64,000 bases of DNA from Vicia villosa (GCF_029867415.1 NC_081182.1:45152535-45216534); one strand, 5' to 3'. Shown: positions 1-9,980, counted from the stretch's first letter. A program made the numbers and translations. The notes: generated by a model not told the origin, from the sequence alone.

Positions 1-725
1 GCCTTTTGAATTTCAAAATAGTCAAGTCTCTCGATTCCGAGGATACCTAAAGCAAAGGTTGCCTTAATTCTTTGAAATCGTCATAAGATCTAGTCCCTCG
101 ATGCTGCCTCGGAAAAACATGATGATTGTCCCAATTGCTAAGGTATCCTTGCATGTTGCCTAAAAGATTAAATAACTATTCTATCCTTCCCTAAAGACTA
201 CCTACTTCCACATGGTAGGGACAGTTTTATGGCGAACGATAATCTTCGATGCCCCTTCCACATCTAATGAAAGGACTTCCCACCCACTTATGGTATGGAT
301 AGCCCTTTCACCTTGAAAAGCTAAAAGAACCTTTCTTTCAAACTTAGGGTAGGTGCTCTTAAATGCTTGCTCCTTTCAAAATTCAGAACTATCTTTTTCC
401 CACTAATTTTCAAATACTTTCAAACAAGGCTACGCTTATTTACAAGCTAAAGTCCTTAACAAAGTTTACTATTCACACACTACACTTACTTTCAAACAAT
501 TCAAACAAACAAAAGTGAGCTAAGCAATTAAGAGCCCATGGATAACCATGGATACAAAGGGTGCTTACACCTTTCATTTGTATAACTTACCCCCCGAACT
601 CAAAGTATTTTAAAAAGGTTTTTTTCTGTTCTTTTAACCTTTCTATAAATTGGATAAAATAAAAGTTGGTGGCGACTCTTGCTATCCGCAATATTTCTAA
701 AAGTCAGTTATCTAACCGTATTACA
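1..725 (+). mobile_element. 3' part of a long Ogre/Tat-like LTR
   Basis: The stretch around 500-725 (AGAGCCCATGGATAACCATG, GGGTGCTTACACC, CCCCCCGAACTC, GGTGGCGACTC, ending ATTACA) matches the reverse complement of the solo LTR at 20041-23268, including its last bases TTACA. It is therefore the 3' end of an LTR of the same family on the plus strand. Its 5' part lies outside the window, so whether it is a solo LTR or part of a full element is unknown. Sequence after 725 is not LTR. Assignment to the Ogre/Tat lineage rests on the TGTCATACCCC start seen in the second copy and is an inference. Confidence 0.7.
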
Positions 726-1240
726 GTTGTATCTGTTGTTTCAGCTTGGATACGAACTCAAAGATGGCCAAGTTGAGAGTTTGGGGTTTCAAAGTTGTGA
801 CGGAGTAAAATTAAGAATTCTTAAACTGATTTTATTCTTAAGGTTCATACCTGCTTTCTGAGATGATTGATACTACATTGAACTATGCTTGAGTTAGTTC
901 CTTAATTTTCTAATTTATACTAATATCGTCATAATATGCTCATTTTCCCAATTTCTTATATGTTAGATTTTGGAGGATCCCCATAAATATTATGACGATG
1001 GTGCACTTCCAAATTGGTTAGTTTCATAATTCTGAGTATGATTTTAAACCAAGTTATTTTGGAATTTGTTTAGTTATTGTTACTCCAAATTCATAGGTGG
1101 CAAATTTGTTTATGTTAGATTTTCTGTATATGTTAGATTTTTTCTCTTTTTTATTCATGAATTTTCTTTTGAAGTAAGCACATTCTTCCTTCTTCTTCTA
1201 TCTCACCATATGTATTTTATTCCAATGTTGTCTTTCTTAG
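726..1240. other. AT-rich stretch with a possible unrecognised exon
   Basis: Mostly intron-like T-rich sequence. A short open stretch near 967-1016 after a TTAG acceptor reads DPHKYYDDGALPNW, followed by GTTAGT. It may be another captured exon, but I do not recognise it. A second stretch at 740-810 reads GYELKDGQVESLGFQSCDG and is also unassigned. Confidence 0.3.
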
Positions 1241-2934
1241 GTTGTCATGAACACAAATGGCTATAGCCTTCCAGTTGATATATGGAGCTTAGGATGCACA
1301 CTTAATGAAATGGCAGCGTCGAAGCCTCTGTGGAGTGAGTATGAATGGTTAAGATATTGAATATTTAACAGCTATCTCCTTATATGTATGATCGTGTTTA
1401 ATAATGAGTATGAAGGACTAAAAATGTTTGTATATTCTATTGACAGGTAGCTACCATATTTAAAATTGGAAACAACAAAGATATGCCTGAAATTTCAAAG
1501 CATCTGTCAAATGATGCGAAGAATTTCATTATGTTATGTTTACAGCGGGACCCATTAGCTCGCCCAACATCCCATAATTTACTAGAGCACCCCTTCATTA
1601 GAGATCAATCAGCAACATGAGCTGCAACCAGAGATTTTTCCTCTTACATGTTTGATGGAAGCCGAGCAGCAGTAAAGTGTTTGACGTTATTTATTTTCTT
1701 TTAAAACTTGCATACATACTTACAACCATAGTTTTAAAAACCGGGCCGGACCTGCCGGTCGGACCAGGAACCGGTCAGGTAATCGGTCTGGTTCAATAGC
1801 TGGATCGGAAATGTTATTGAACCGGTGCGAACCGGTCAAAACCGGTGTAAACCGGAAAAACCGGCGGTTTAAATACATTTTTTTATTTTTCTATTTTTTT
1901 TATTTTAAAAAATTAAAACGACGTCATTTTAATTATTTTAATGAAAAATTAAAATAATTAAAATAAAATAAAAATAAAAAATAAAATAAATAAAATAAAA
2001 ATTTTAAAAAAATATTACATATACGGTTGGTTTTGTTATCGATGATTTTGCTATTGAAGAAGGAGATCCCAACATTAAAATAATTTTTCCTTTCTTGAAA
2101 TTAAATTTAGTAGACAATGAAATTATTTTGCTATAAATTATTCAATTATATTATATTGCGATTAAACTTTGTTTGCAATTAAACATGGTAATTTTGTACT
2201 ATTTTATTATGTGTGATACCTATGTTTAAAATTTGAATTTAAATTATGAACTTGTGATATTATATTTTTGAAAAAATTTAAGTGCTAGTAATATTTGTAG
2301 AGACTGAATCATCCGGTTCGACAGATTTTATACCTATATAATTTTGTTATAACGACCGGTCTATTCAACCGAGTTATCCGGTTTAACCCGGTTTAGTCAT
2401 GCGGTTCGACCAGTGACCCAGTGGTTCGACCAATAAATCAGTGACCCAGTACCTTCACCAGTTTGATGTCCGGCCCGGTTTTTAAAAGACTGCTTTCAAC
2501 TCATGGTTATAAATAATCATTATAAAGTATGACGATAACTTGTCAGGACACATCGGCAACTTTATAGCACTAGGTTGTCTTTTTTCCCGCTGTCTTGAGG
2601 TTAGGTCGATTGAAGATGTAGGAGTACATGATATTGAGCATGATACTGAATATTGCTGAGCTGGTTTGCACTTTCTAATTATTTGTCTATTTTGCATCAT
2701 GTTTTAAAGTTTCATTCCAATCGAAGAAGTTAACATCACTTGATGGAGACTATGCAACAAAGTCAGTTATTGCAGCTTCACGTGCAACAAGGAGTCCAAG
2801 GTAAAATACCCACCTGATATATATATACTTTTGTAGTATTTATTTGACTAACATCATTTGTAATCCCCTTATTCAGAGATCACACAAGAATGATCACATC
2901 TTTATCAGTATCTCCCTCTTCGAGTCCATTGTGA
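1241..2934 (+). pseudogene. MAPKKK (YODA/MAPKKK3-like) kinase fragment, captured and broken
   Basis: Exon 1241-1347 follows a TTCTTAG acceptor and reads VDIWSLGCTLNEMAASKP, which is kinase subdomains IX-X. Exon 1447-1670 reads VATIFKIGNNKDMPEISK and then LCLQRDPLARPTSHNLLEHP, subdomain XI of plant MAPKKKs. Later exons at about 2710-2800 (TSLDGDYATKSVIAASRAT) and 2878-2934 (MITSLSVSPSSSPL) match the C-terminal tail of the same family. The catalytic loop and ATP site are absent. An Arg codon has become TGA at 1618-1620, the donor after 1347 is damaged, and the last piece ends in a TGA. A 756-bp TIR element sits in the intron. It is a non-functional fragment. The family call is firm; the exact paralogue is not. 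Confidence 0.8.
1732..2487. mobile_element. TIR element rich in CCGG motifs, nested in the MAPKKK fragment
   Basis: The element begins TTTTAAAAACCGGGCCGGAC and ends with its exact 20-bp reverse complement. The subterminal regions are full of ACCGGT/CCGGTT motifs, and the centre (1870-2320) is AT-rich with no ORF. No convincing target-site duplication was seen, so the superfamily is left open; a non-autonomous hAT- or CACTA-like element is possible. It interrupts the intron of the MAPKKK pseudogene and so inserted after or into it. Confidence 0.65.
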
Positions 2935-3240
2935 TAAACAAGGTTGGATGAGATTGTTCTATTTTAAATGGTATGTTGAGACATTAATGGTGTGTTCGTA
3001 ACCTATCATTATTTTTATTCATTGCATCAATACTCATCACAAGTTAGTTTGATCTTCATACTCTAATGTTGTAGGTCTTTTTCTTTTTTATGCTTTTGTT
3101 TATTAATAGTGACAAATGGGAACGTCTATCAAGCAACCAGAACAGGTATGGCAATATAGTTTTCATCCTCCAAGATAATTAGTAATCTCATGAGACTACA
3201 ATGTACATGCATGTCACTACCATGTAGAATCATGTCTTGC

Positions 3241-3342
3241 ATGATTGATGCTCATGTCGATGTTGTTAATGATTTGACATTTTCGTATTCGAACAAACAA
3301 ATTTGCAGTGTAACTTGTGGGAATGATAAGTTAGTTAAGGTG
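3241..3342 (+). pseudogene. TOPLESS/TPR co-repressor WD40 fragment
   Basis: The translation reads MIDAHVDVVNDLTFSYSNKQ and then ICSVTCGNDKLVKV, which matches the first WD40-repeat region of plant TOPLESS-related co-repressors (family form DAHVGGVNDLAFS...CGDDKLIKVW). TOPLESS proteins recruit histone deacetylases to transcription factors. Only about 34 residues of a protein usually over 1100 residues long are present, with no start and no LisH/CTLH part. It is one of the captured exons of Helitron A. Confidence 0.75.
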
Positions 3343-3345
3343 GCA

Positions 3346-4965
3346 TATTTTTTCTCTCTCTCCTATCTATAACATCTTTTTGCCAGATGAATGTATCCAT
3401 AATAATTACTAAGTTTGAGGAATGTGGCAGGCTTGTGGTTTGAGTAGAAGCAACAGGGAAATCTCTTATTCGCAATTTGTTCATATTTCAAGTGAAGACT
3501 GTATTTATTCCAACAAGGAAATAAATCTCTTATAACTCGATTGAAGCTACAACACGATTTGGTTTATGTCGGCGCTACTTATTGAATCACTTTATTCATT
3601 TTTGTTAGTGTACAAGTTTTTCTTTCATGTATTCAGATCAAGGGGGACTTGAGTATTTTCTCAAGGTGGTTTTCAATATATTTCATGGTATATTTTGAGA
3701 GATCCATGGTGGATGAAAAGCCTTATCTAAACTCTTTGCATTCTATTATAGTATCATCAATTTACAGATTCAGCATTATGCTTTCTATAATCAGACATTT
3801 CATTGTTTGGATTTGGTGTGTGGACACCACTGTATTTACTATTCCCCTGCTGCAACAAACTCAAGAGGCCCTCCTTCATGTGGCAACACCTAATGGAGCT
3901 ATGGACTGCATATTGATTCTTCGATATTACATATTCAGTCCACCTTTGATAGAGAGTGATGAAGCTTTTTTGCATCTATTATCTTTGTTCTGTGTTAAAC
4001 AAATTCTCCATTGAATATATTCATAGTATATGCAACATTTTCAAATATAAATAGGGATTTTGCGTTAACTTGGCTATTTGATAGAGAGAGATAATTTGAG
4101 GAATGCATGCCTTTTTAGTGATTAAGTTTTGTTGTTGACATGATTTTTACTACTTAGGATGCTAACAAGTTCACACTGACATTGTTTCGTTTTATTGTGT
4201 AGCTTATGAAAAAATCCATCCACCACTCACTCAGTCACTCCTCTTGATTGACCCTTCTGTATGATAGCAGTAGAACATTGTTATGGAAACAAGATTTCTT
4301 AATATAAACTTATTATCTATCAATATAAGAAAAGTCTACCATTTGAGAAATTCTTAGGCTATCCACATCAGCATCTATTCCCTAAAAAATCCACATCAGC
4401 TTTGGCGGCTACACTTCTCACATTGCATTACTAACTATTCTCTTTCTCTTCCAAAAGGATTTCTCCTCTTCTTCCGAAACGGTTTCCACATAATTTTTTT
4501 CTTTCACACCCGGGTCTCTCCATCTTTCCGAACGAGTCTCCTTTCTCCCTCTCCAACCAAAACGACGGCGCCTCCACTCTCCTTCTCCGGAAAACCGCTC
4601 ACTTTTTCTGTTCCGATTCATTTCCAAAGATTCGATTCTGCACTCCTTTGAAGCTTTCTTATTCCTCTTTATGTATTATCGATCGATAGATCGTTACACA
4701 CTGTTTTATGTATTCTGAATTTTTCTTATTTTTCCTTCGAGTCATCAATTACATCGTTTAATTTGTGTTTTGGTTTAGGACTAACAATTGTTCATCAATT
4801 ATTCCTCCTTTTCTGCTGTTTATTTGTTCAGTTATTTTGCTGTTCAATTGGTTTATTTGATTGCTATTGTTGTGATTTGTTGATGCTGATTTAATTGATG
4901 ATTTGAATGTGATAAATCTTCTTACTGATGTGTTTTTGATCGGTTGAATTTTGCGGAATGAACAG
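3346..4965. other. No recognised gene; promoter/UTR-like sequence
   Basis: An open frame at 3649-4014 (121 codons) has no recognisable domain and unremarkable composition, so I do not call it a gene. From about 4340 to 4640 the sequence becomes pyrimidine-rich (TTCTCTTTCTCTTCC-like) and looks like a plant promoter and 5' UTR. It may have been captured together with the V-ATPase exon that follows. Confidence 0.35.
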
Positions 4966-5091
4966 GTATCTGGACCTGTCGTGGTGGCAGATAGTATGAA
5001 TGAGGTCGCTATGTATGAATTGGTGCGTGTTGGTCGTGATAATCTCATTGGTGAAATTATTCGTTTGGAAGGGGCTCCGATGCTATCTAAG
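4966..5091 (+). pseudogene. V-ATPase catalytic subunit A (VHA-A) exon fragment
   Basis: After an AACAG acceptor the frame reads [20 protein letters not shown] then [16 protein letters not shown], matching the N-terminal beta-barrel region of the vacuolar H+-ATPase A subunit. The next bases align with the rest of that exon up to a donor near 5091 after small changes. The P-loop and all catalytic residues are missing; about 40 of some 620 residues are present. This is a captured exon, not a gene. Confidence 0.82.
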
Positions 5092-5618
5092 GTTCTGCAT
5101 AATTTCACACTATGATACAAATCCAAGACGAAACGATGAGAACTCCGGAAACAAAAACTCAGGTAAGCGTTCAATCTTGATTTTCGCTTCCGATTCTCAC
5201 TTCCTTTTACTTCTATGATGTAATGCTTTCTAACTCCTCTGTTAAATTCTTGAGTTATTATGATAAGCAATGTTGTAGTTTCATCATTTCACTATACAGT
5301 CTTTTCAATCATGGGTTGATTTCATTATAGTGTTTTAAGCTACGCTGTTAATCTTCCTGGTGAGTTTCTGTATTTCTTTGTTCTTTGTATTTGTTGTTGG
5401 ATATGGATCTATAGGAGTTGTGTGTTACAGCGGTTGAAGGTCTTAATGATTTGAATTTTATGTTTAATCCAAGTGTTATTCGTTATAAGCTGTTTACAAT
5501 GTTATTTGTCATGAGGATAATCCTCAACTCAGAACAGACATGGAACTGTTAAGGATCACAAAAGAAATTGAGAAGGAGAACTACTGCATTTTGGAATCTC
5601 AAATTCAAATGCTCTTAG
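5092..5618. other. Intron-like sequence, no recognised gene
   Basis: A short open stretch at 5112-5162 ends at a good donor (CAG|GTAAGC) and another at 5540-5618 reads MELLRITKEIEKENY. Neither is recognised. The rest is T-rich. Confidence 0.3.
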
Positions 5619-5766
5619 GTCGTATCAGAATCCAGAGTGTCCTCAATTTGCAGAGGAGAAAATCTTCTGCATTGGTGCCCACAATAAACAGCATGTTTTG
5701 AAATGGGAGAATAGTATGGCATGGCATGGAAAACTCACTCTTACTGATAAAGCAATCTATTTTGAG
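5619..5766 (+). pseudogene. DUF639-family protein exon fragment
   Basis: After a CTTAG acceptor the frame reads YQNPECPQFAEEKIFCIGAH, NKQHVLKWENSMAWHGKLTL and TDKAIYFE, ending at GAG|GTATGA. This is the conserved WENxxAWxGKLTLTDKAxYFE segment of plant DUF639 proteins, whose function is unknown. Only one exon is present, so it is a captured fragment. The splice sites are intact and the frame is open, so it could still be spliced into a chimeric transcript. Confidence 0.75.
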
Positions 5767-6274
5767 GTATGATTCCTTGAAATGCTTATATACTCTATTT
5801 TGAGGTGTGATTCCTTGAATGAAATATATTTAAAATTGACGTTTTTCAGGGATTAACAAACCTGATGTCTTCTTTTTAATCCATCACTCCCTGTTGAGGA
5901 AATAGTTTGGTTTGTGTGCTCTCTAAAGATAAGACTATTGGATGTGCTTATGCATTCCAGTTTCAACAAACAACTTGCTTTGCGGTGGAGTGACCAAGTT
6001 GATTCTTTTGTTATGTTATAATCTTTAATACTAACATTTAAAAGAACTTTAACTTGAATTTGTTTTTTAATACTGAATTTGTTCTTTGTGCATTGAGTTT
6101 TAGTGCACTTAAATAAAATAGGTGACGGCTTCATCAACAAAGTCTCTTTTTTATGGTTTTATTGTAACTTATACTGATTTGAAATAATCTCACAAGTACT
6201 TATGTCAATGAATAAGCTCGGATAAGTCAATCTAAATAGACATTCATTTTTTCATGGTGTTTCCATCTATGCAG

Positions 6275-6400
6275 GATTACGAATCGAAAAGAGATTATAT
6301 CATCAAGTTGCTTGCAGGGGTGGGTTTTAAAATACAGGTTATACCTCAAGGATCTTTCTTCTTATTTGCTGAGCTTCCTGAGAATTGTTCTCTTTCTTAT
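6275..6400 (+). pseudogene. Class I/II aminotransferase exon fragment
   Basis: After a TATGCAG acceptor the frame reads DYESKRDYIIKLLAGVGFKI, QVIPQGSFFLFAELPENCSL and SY, followed by GTATGT. This resembles the C-terminal small domain of plant PLP-dependent aminotransferases of the kynurenine/methionine aminotransferase type (xYxxKRD...PxGSFFLFAELP). The PLP-binding lysine and the rest of the fold are absent. The fragment has an open frame and good splice sites. Confidence 0.65.
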
Positions 6401-6440
6401 GTATGTGCACTCTTTTATTTTCTTCTTATTTGTTGATTTA

Positions 6441-6504
6441 TCTGTTACACATGGTAAGTATTAGGGAGCTTTAAACCGCTGAGCAGATTTTTGAGCAAGT
6501 CTTA
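6441..6504 (+). repeat. 64-bp direct repeat, copy 1
   Basis: Starts TCTGTTACACATGGTAAGTA and ends GAGCAAGTCTTA. It is repeated with one mismatch at 8061-8124. In both places it lies next to a different captured exon: after the aminotransferase here, before the NAC piece there. Confidence 0.85.
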
Positions 6505-6741
6505 ATCTATAATTTCCCTACTCATCCACACTTCATATTTGTCTTTTTATCTCATATTGTCTTTCCATTAAAGGGTCATGCGTACACACTCTCCTCGGTT
6601 AACATATGGAAGCACTCTACGAATTCGTCTATCTATTGGTTGAAACTGACAGTGATAATGTCGTCTACTTTCATAGAAAATATTCTTTTCTTTCATAGGA
6701 TTTCATAAGATATTTTTGCTGATGAATTAACGTATATACAG

Positions 6742-6977
6742 TTGAGCAACTATAATTATTTTGAGGGAGTTCTTTACTGCAACCCACACTTTGATCAACT
6801 ATTCAAGAGAATTGGAAGCCTTGAAAAGAGCTTTGAAGGTATATAACAAAAAGATGGACAATTGAATTGTTGAATGAATTTTGTTACTATACTTTTTGTT
6901 GTTAGTGTCTGAAATGTTCTTTTGTTTTAATAGGGACACCAAAAATTGCAAAACCAAAAAGGAGTAGTAATAATGAG
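6742..6977 (+). pseudogene. Plant LIM-domain protein (WLIM-like) two-exon fragment
   Basis: Exon 6742-6838 follows a TACAG acceptor and reads QLSNYNYFEGVLYCNPHFDQ then LFKRIGSLEKSFEG; it ends at a GT donor. Exon 6934-6977 reads TPKIAKPKRSSNNE and ends GAG|GTAATG. This is the end of the first LIM finger and the start of the linker of plant WLIM actin-bundling proteins. The Cys/His ligands YCxPHF are kept, but most of both zinc fingers is missing. Intron positions fit the family. It is a captured pair of exons with its intron, which shows that capture was from DNA and not cDNA. Confidence 0.8.
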
Positions 6978-7016
6978 GTAATGAATTCTAAATCTAGGTG
7001 ATCTCAATGAACAATT

Positions 7017-7418
7017 GTGAAGTTTTTGTTGTTTACTGTTAGTTTGATTTTGTGTAGGTGTGAAGGTACATGTGTAGAGTTATGTAGATTTGTTAGCTTA
7101 GGGTTTTTTTGTGCTCGATCTGTATGTGGTTGTTGGCAACAGGCTTTATGTTTTGATTTGTATGGCACATGCTTGGCTTATGAAACTGGTGCACCTGTTA
7201 TCGCGGTTCCTGATTCAGTCGCACCTCAGCCGGCTGTGACCATGGTTCCTGATTCATGTGCACCTAAGCCGGCTGTTACATTGTTCCTGACTCCGCTGCA
7301 CCTAACGAACAACATGTCGCAACAATCCTGGCTACTAATGAATTTAGTATACCATTCACAGGTCCATGTTGCTGCACGGCCAATTCTTAGTCCCATTGAT
7401 CTTCCTTTACGGGTATGA
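7017..7418 (+). pseudogene. Unrecognised captured sequence with 13-residue repeats
   Basis: An open frame contains an in-frame repeat of about 39 bp (VPDSVAPQPAVTM, VPDSCAPKPAVTL and a third partial unit shifted in frame), followed by VHVAARPILSPIDLPLRV up to a GTATGA donor. It looks like a piece of a Pro/Ala/Val-rich protein. I do not recognise the family, and frames change between repeats, so it is not intact. Confidence 0.35.
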
Positions 7419-7541
7419 ATGATATCCCAATTTTGGCTCTTTGTTGATTTAACTGTTTAACTTTCTTTCATTTCGGTTAAATTTATGCTACTTGAATTTA
7501 TAATTTATTAAAAACAAATGTTTTTCTATCATATTTTGTAG

Positions 7542-7954
7542 GAAATTAGAACACGTGAATATCAAGTTTTTGATCAACAGGGAGATTCTATAGAGGTTCT
7601 AAGAAGGCTACTATATCAAAGGCTAGGAGATAACTACTCAATTTACTCAATCTACAAGGTACTTATTATGAATCACTTACAATTTTTTGTTTCTAATTTC
7701 TGCTTCATATGAGCTTTACCTGTTTTGGCACTGGCAGATGGGACATCTTGCAAAGGATTTCAAAATTGGAGATCCAAAAGGACGTCCAAGAATGATAGGT
7801 GTTGTGGTTTCACTTATGAAACTAAATTCTACTATTGATGATGGAAGGACGTGGTGATGTTTTGTTTAAGAGATGTGAGTTGAAAGTCGTGACGAGTGAA
7901 TGGGGACAACCTGATTCGGTGTTTGCGGATTTGGCTGAGTCGGTATCAGTTGAG
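7542..7954 (+). pseudogene. Two exons of an unrecognised plant protein
   Basis: Exon 7542-7658 follows a TGTAG acceptor and reads TREYQVFDQQGDSIEVLRRL then LYQRLGDNYSIYSIYK before GTACTT. Exon 7738-7954 follows CTGGCAG and reads MGHLAKDFKIGDPKGRPRMI, then after a frame change DVLFKRCELKVVTSEWGQPD, ending GAG|GTAGGA. Clear coding character and splice sites suggest another captured gene. The shift between the two halves of exon 2 shows decay. The family is not recognised. Confidence 0.5.
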
Positions 7955-8060
7955 GTAGGAATTTATGTGTATTACTTTTTCTACCCTGGACAATTGTTAG
8001 CGACAACAATGATTTGTGTTTTTGGTTGAAGTCAGTTGTAAATTATTGTGGTTCATATAA

Positions 8061-8124
8061 TCTGTTACACATGGTAAGTATTAGGGAGCTTTAAACCGCT
8101 GAGCAGATTTTGGAGCAAGTCTTA
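8061..8124 (+). repeat. 64-bp direct repeat, copy 2
   Basis: Matches 6441-6504 with a single difference (TTTTTG versus TTTTGG). It lies directly before the NAC fragment. Confidence 0.85.
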
Positions 8125-8136
8125 TTTTAAAAGTTT

Positions 8137-8190
8137 CTGGGCATTAGCAGATTCAGACCTATCGATGAGGAACTTATCGATTACTATCTG
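8137..8190 (+). pseudogene. NAC transcription factor N-terminal fragment
   Basis: The frame reads LGISRFRPIDEELIDYYL, which is subdomain A of the NAC DNA-binding domain (family form LGFRFRPTDEELIDYYL). Only about 18 residues remain, with no start codon and no DNA-contacting subdomains. The motif is distinctive, but the piece is short. Confidence 0.6.
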
Positions 8191-8249
8191 ATCTGGCTCC
8201 TATTACAGCATCCACAACATTTTCAGTATTTGATTCTTCTTACATGTTA

Positions 8250-8511
8250 CCAGAATCACCATGCTATTATAACGTTGCAGGAACTTGATCACGGGACAAT
8301 TCTCCTTCGATTAGTGCATTTATTTGAGGTCTTTATTTTAACTTTTATTTAGAAGTTTAAATGTGTAATTTGCATTGACATTAAGATTAGCTCTTGGAGT
8401 TGCAACAATATTGATGAGTTGCGTATTTGCGTTTATGCACAGACTGAAGAAGACATGGATTTGTCTATATTAACAAGTGTGGAATTGAAAAAGCTCTTTC
8501 AAGGAAATAAG
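8250..8511 (+). pseudogene. GH38 alpha-mannosidase C-terminal fragment, copy 1
   Basis: Exon about 8250-8328 reads HAIITLQELDHGTILLRLVH then LFE and ends GAG|GTCTTT. Exon 8443-8511 follows GCACAG and reads TEEDMDLSILTSVELKKLFQ then GNK before GTAAAC. This is the C-terminal beta-sandwich of plant lysosomal-type alpha-mannosidases (LRLAHLYE...LSxLxSVELKKLF). Catalytic residues lie far upstream in the real gene and are absent. The second exon and its preceding intron are duplicated at 9056-9252. Confidence 0.8.
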
Positions 8512-8696
8512 GTAAACAATGATAGGTTTCACCAAATGATGGAAACTTTTTTTAAGAGATGTTCATCTCATTTTCTGACTGAAGTGTGATTTTGGAAAAA
8601 CAATATGAGGTGTGTTTTTCTGACTCAAGGAAGGTGAATACAATGTTTGTCTTAATCTTTTTTTGAGATTTTGTAACAAATTGTTTTACTTAATCT

Positions 8697-8884
8697 ACAA
8701 AGAATCGTGCTTCATCATTGGCTTCACTGCTAGATATTCCCTCAGCAAGGGGCTCGAATTGTTGGGATAAAGTAAGAAGATACTCGCCAACACTGGTCAC
8801 ATAGGACTGTGGATTTGCACTGAAGGTAGGGAGAGGAAAAGCACTTTGTTCCTCAACTGTTGACCATATTGGCAAACGGGACAC
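8697..8884 (-). pseudogene. COG7 (Golgi tethering complex subunit 7) fragment, antisense
   Basis: On the minus strand the frame reads SRLPIWSTVEEQSAFPLPTF, SANPQSYVTSVGEYLLTLSQ and QFEPLAEGISSSEANDEARF. This matches a conserved block of plant conserved-oligomeric-Golgi subunit 7 (SYVTSVGEYLLTLPQQLEPLAEG). It is the only recognised captured piece in Helitron A on the opposite strand. Roughly 60 of over 800 residues are present. Confidence 0.78.
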
Positions 8885-8978
8885 TATGTTTAGAAGGACT
8901 GCTTAATGTAATTTCTTACTGCATAACCTCTTTCCCAAAGTATAACTTGGCAACTCAACTATTCTTTCTTAAATACAG

Positions 8979-9055
8979 GTACATGCAAGATGGAAATGCA
9001 GTGGCTGTTCCTATGGCTCTAGGCCTTGAATACACATCAGGTTTAGCTATCCAAG
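8979..9055 (+). pseudogene. Chromomethylase (CMT-type DNA methyltransferase) exon fragment
   Basis: After an ATACAG acceptor the frame reads YMQDGNAVAVPMALGLEYTS then GLAIQG. This is catalytic motif X of plant cytosine-5 methyltransferases (family form YxQVGNAVAVPVARALGY). The other motifs are absent. It runs directly into a copy of the alpha-mannosidase intron, giving a chimeric junction at about 9055. Confidence 0.72.
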
Positions 9056-9252
9056 GTCTCTATTTTAACTCTTATTTAGAAGTTTAAATGTGTGCTTTGC
9101 ATTGACATTAAGATTAGCTCTCGGAGTTGCAACGATATTTACGAGTTGTGTATTTGTGTATATGAACAGATTGAAGAAGACAAGGATTTGTCTGTATTAA
9201 CAAGTGTGGAATTGAAAAAGCTCTTTCAAGGAAAGAAGGTAAATAGTGATAG
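9056..9252 (+). pseudogene. Alpha-mannosidase fragment, copy 2 (duplicated intron and exon)
   Basis: This segment is a diverged copy of about 8329-8525: the same intron (TTATTTAGAAGTTTAAATGT, GACATTAAGATTAGCTCT), then exon 9171-9239 reading IEEDKDLSVLTSVELKKLFQ and GKK before GTAAAT. Copy 2 keeps EEDKDLSVLTS, closer to the family consensus than copy 1. The upstream mannosidase exon is replaced by the chromomethylase exon. Confidence 0.75.
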
Positions 9253-9489
9253 CTCTTAAGTAGTGGTTATAAAAGGCCTTTGAATATTATATAATGGTAG
9301 AGATATTGCCTTTTTCAATAGGTAATAGATATGTGTAATACTACTCTGACATTTGATTTTGGTTTGAATTTTGTTATGATTGTAATCTGGGAGTGGAATT
9401 AACATTTTATTCAAAGAGTATTCAATTATGAGTCATCGTTTTCCGCCGCAATGTTGTTAACTATTGCTTTTTATTTGCATTTTTCTCCT

Positions 9490-9756
9490 CAAATTCAGCA
9501 ATACCGCTTTCGGTGTCAATGCGGTAATTCTCTTCCTGGAAATGGTTTTCAAACTGAACGTGGTTAAGTTTTTGATATCGGGGAGCATTTTATCGGCAAG
9601 AGAGTTTTACTGGAAGAGACCTCGGCGTGCTTGCTGCTTCATTGCAGAAGAAGGTTAGTGGAAGCTTGCGTGTTCTTGATGCTCTTTGTGGATGTGGGAT
9701 CCGGTCGCTTCGGTACTTGAAGGAAGCCGAAGCGGATTTTGTTGCTACTAATGATG
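9490..9756 (+). pseudogene. TRM1-like tRNA (guanine26-N2) dimethyltransferase fragment
   Basis: Reading through two frames gives RFRCQCGNSLPGNGFQTERG, GRDLGVLAASLQKKVSGSLR, VLDALCGCGIRSLRYLKEAE and ADFVATNDGNE. This includes the SAM-binding motif I (VLDALCGCGIRSLRY) of TRM1-family enzymes, which dimethylate G26 of tRNA. Frameshifts near 9560 and loss of the rest of the protein make it a pseudogene fragment. Confidence 0.75.
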
Positions 9757-9799
9757 GGAATGAGTGCTATGGGAGTACCATTTGCTAGGCGTCATTCTT

Positions 9800-9980
9800 A
9801 GTAGACTTGGTCTTAACCTGTTGAGACTACTTGTGCAGAATAGGATTGCTGAATTCCATACCGAGTTTCAGCCACTACTCTAGAGAATCCTTGTATTAAG
9901 CATGCCGTGGAGTTGGAGCAATCCTTTATGGAAGGGGATTACAACCGTGTCTTGAGTGCTCGGCAGACAGTGCCTCCTTT
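9800..9980 (+). pseudogene. RPN12 (26S proteasome lid subunit) fragment
   Basis: The translation reads LGLNLLRLLVQNRIAEFHTE, then after a frameshift ENPCIKHAVELEQSFMEGDY and NRVLSARQTVP. This is a well-conserved block of plant RPN12 (PSMD8). The frameshift and the missing start and C-terminus show that it is not functional. It is the last recognised captured gene before the AT-rich 3' part of Helitron A. Confidence 0.82.

Noticed and set aside
3649..4014. 121-codon ORF
   Set aside because: No recognisable domain or coding signature, and it lies in intron-like sequence of Helitron A.
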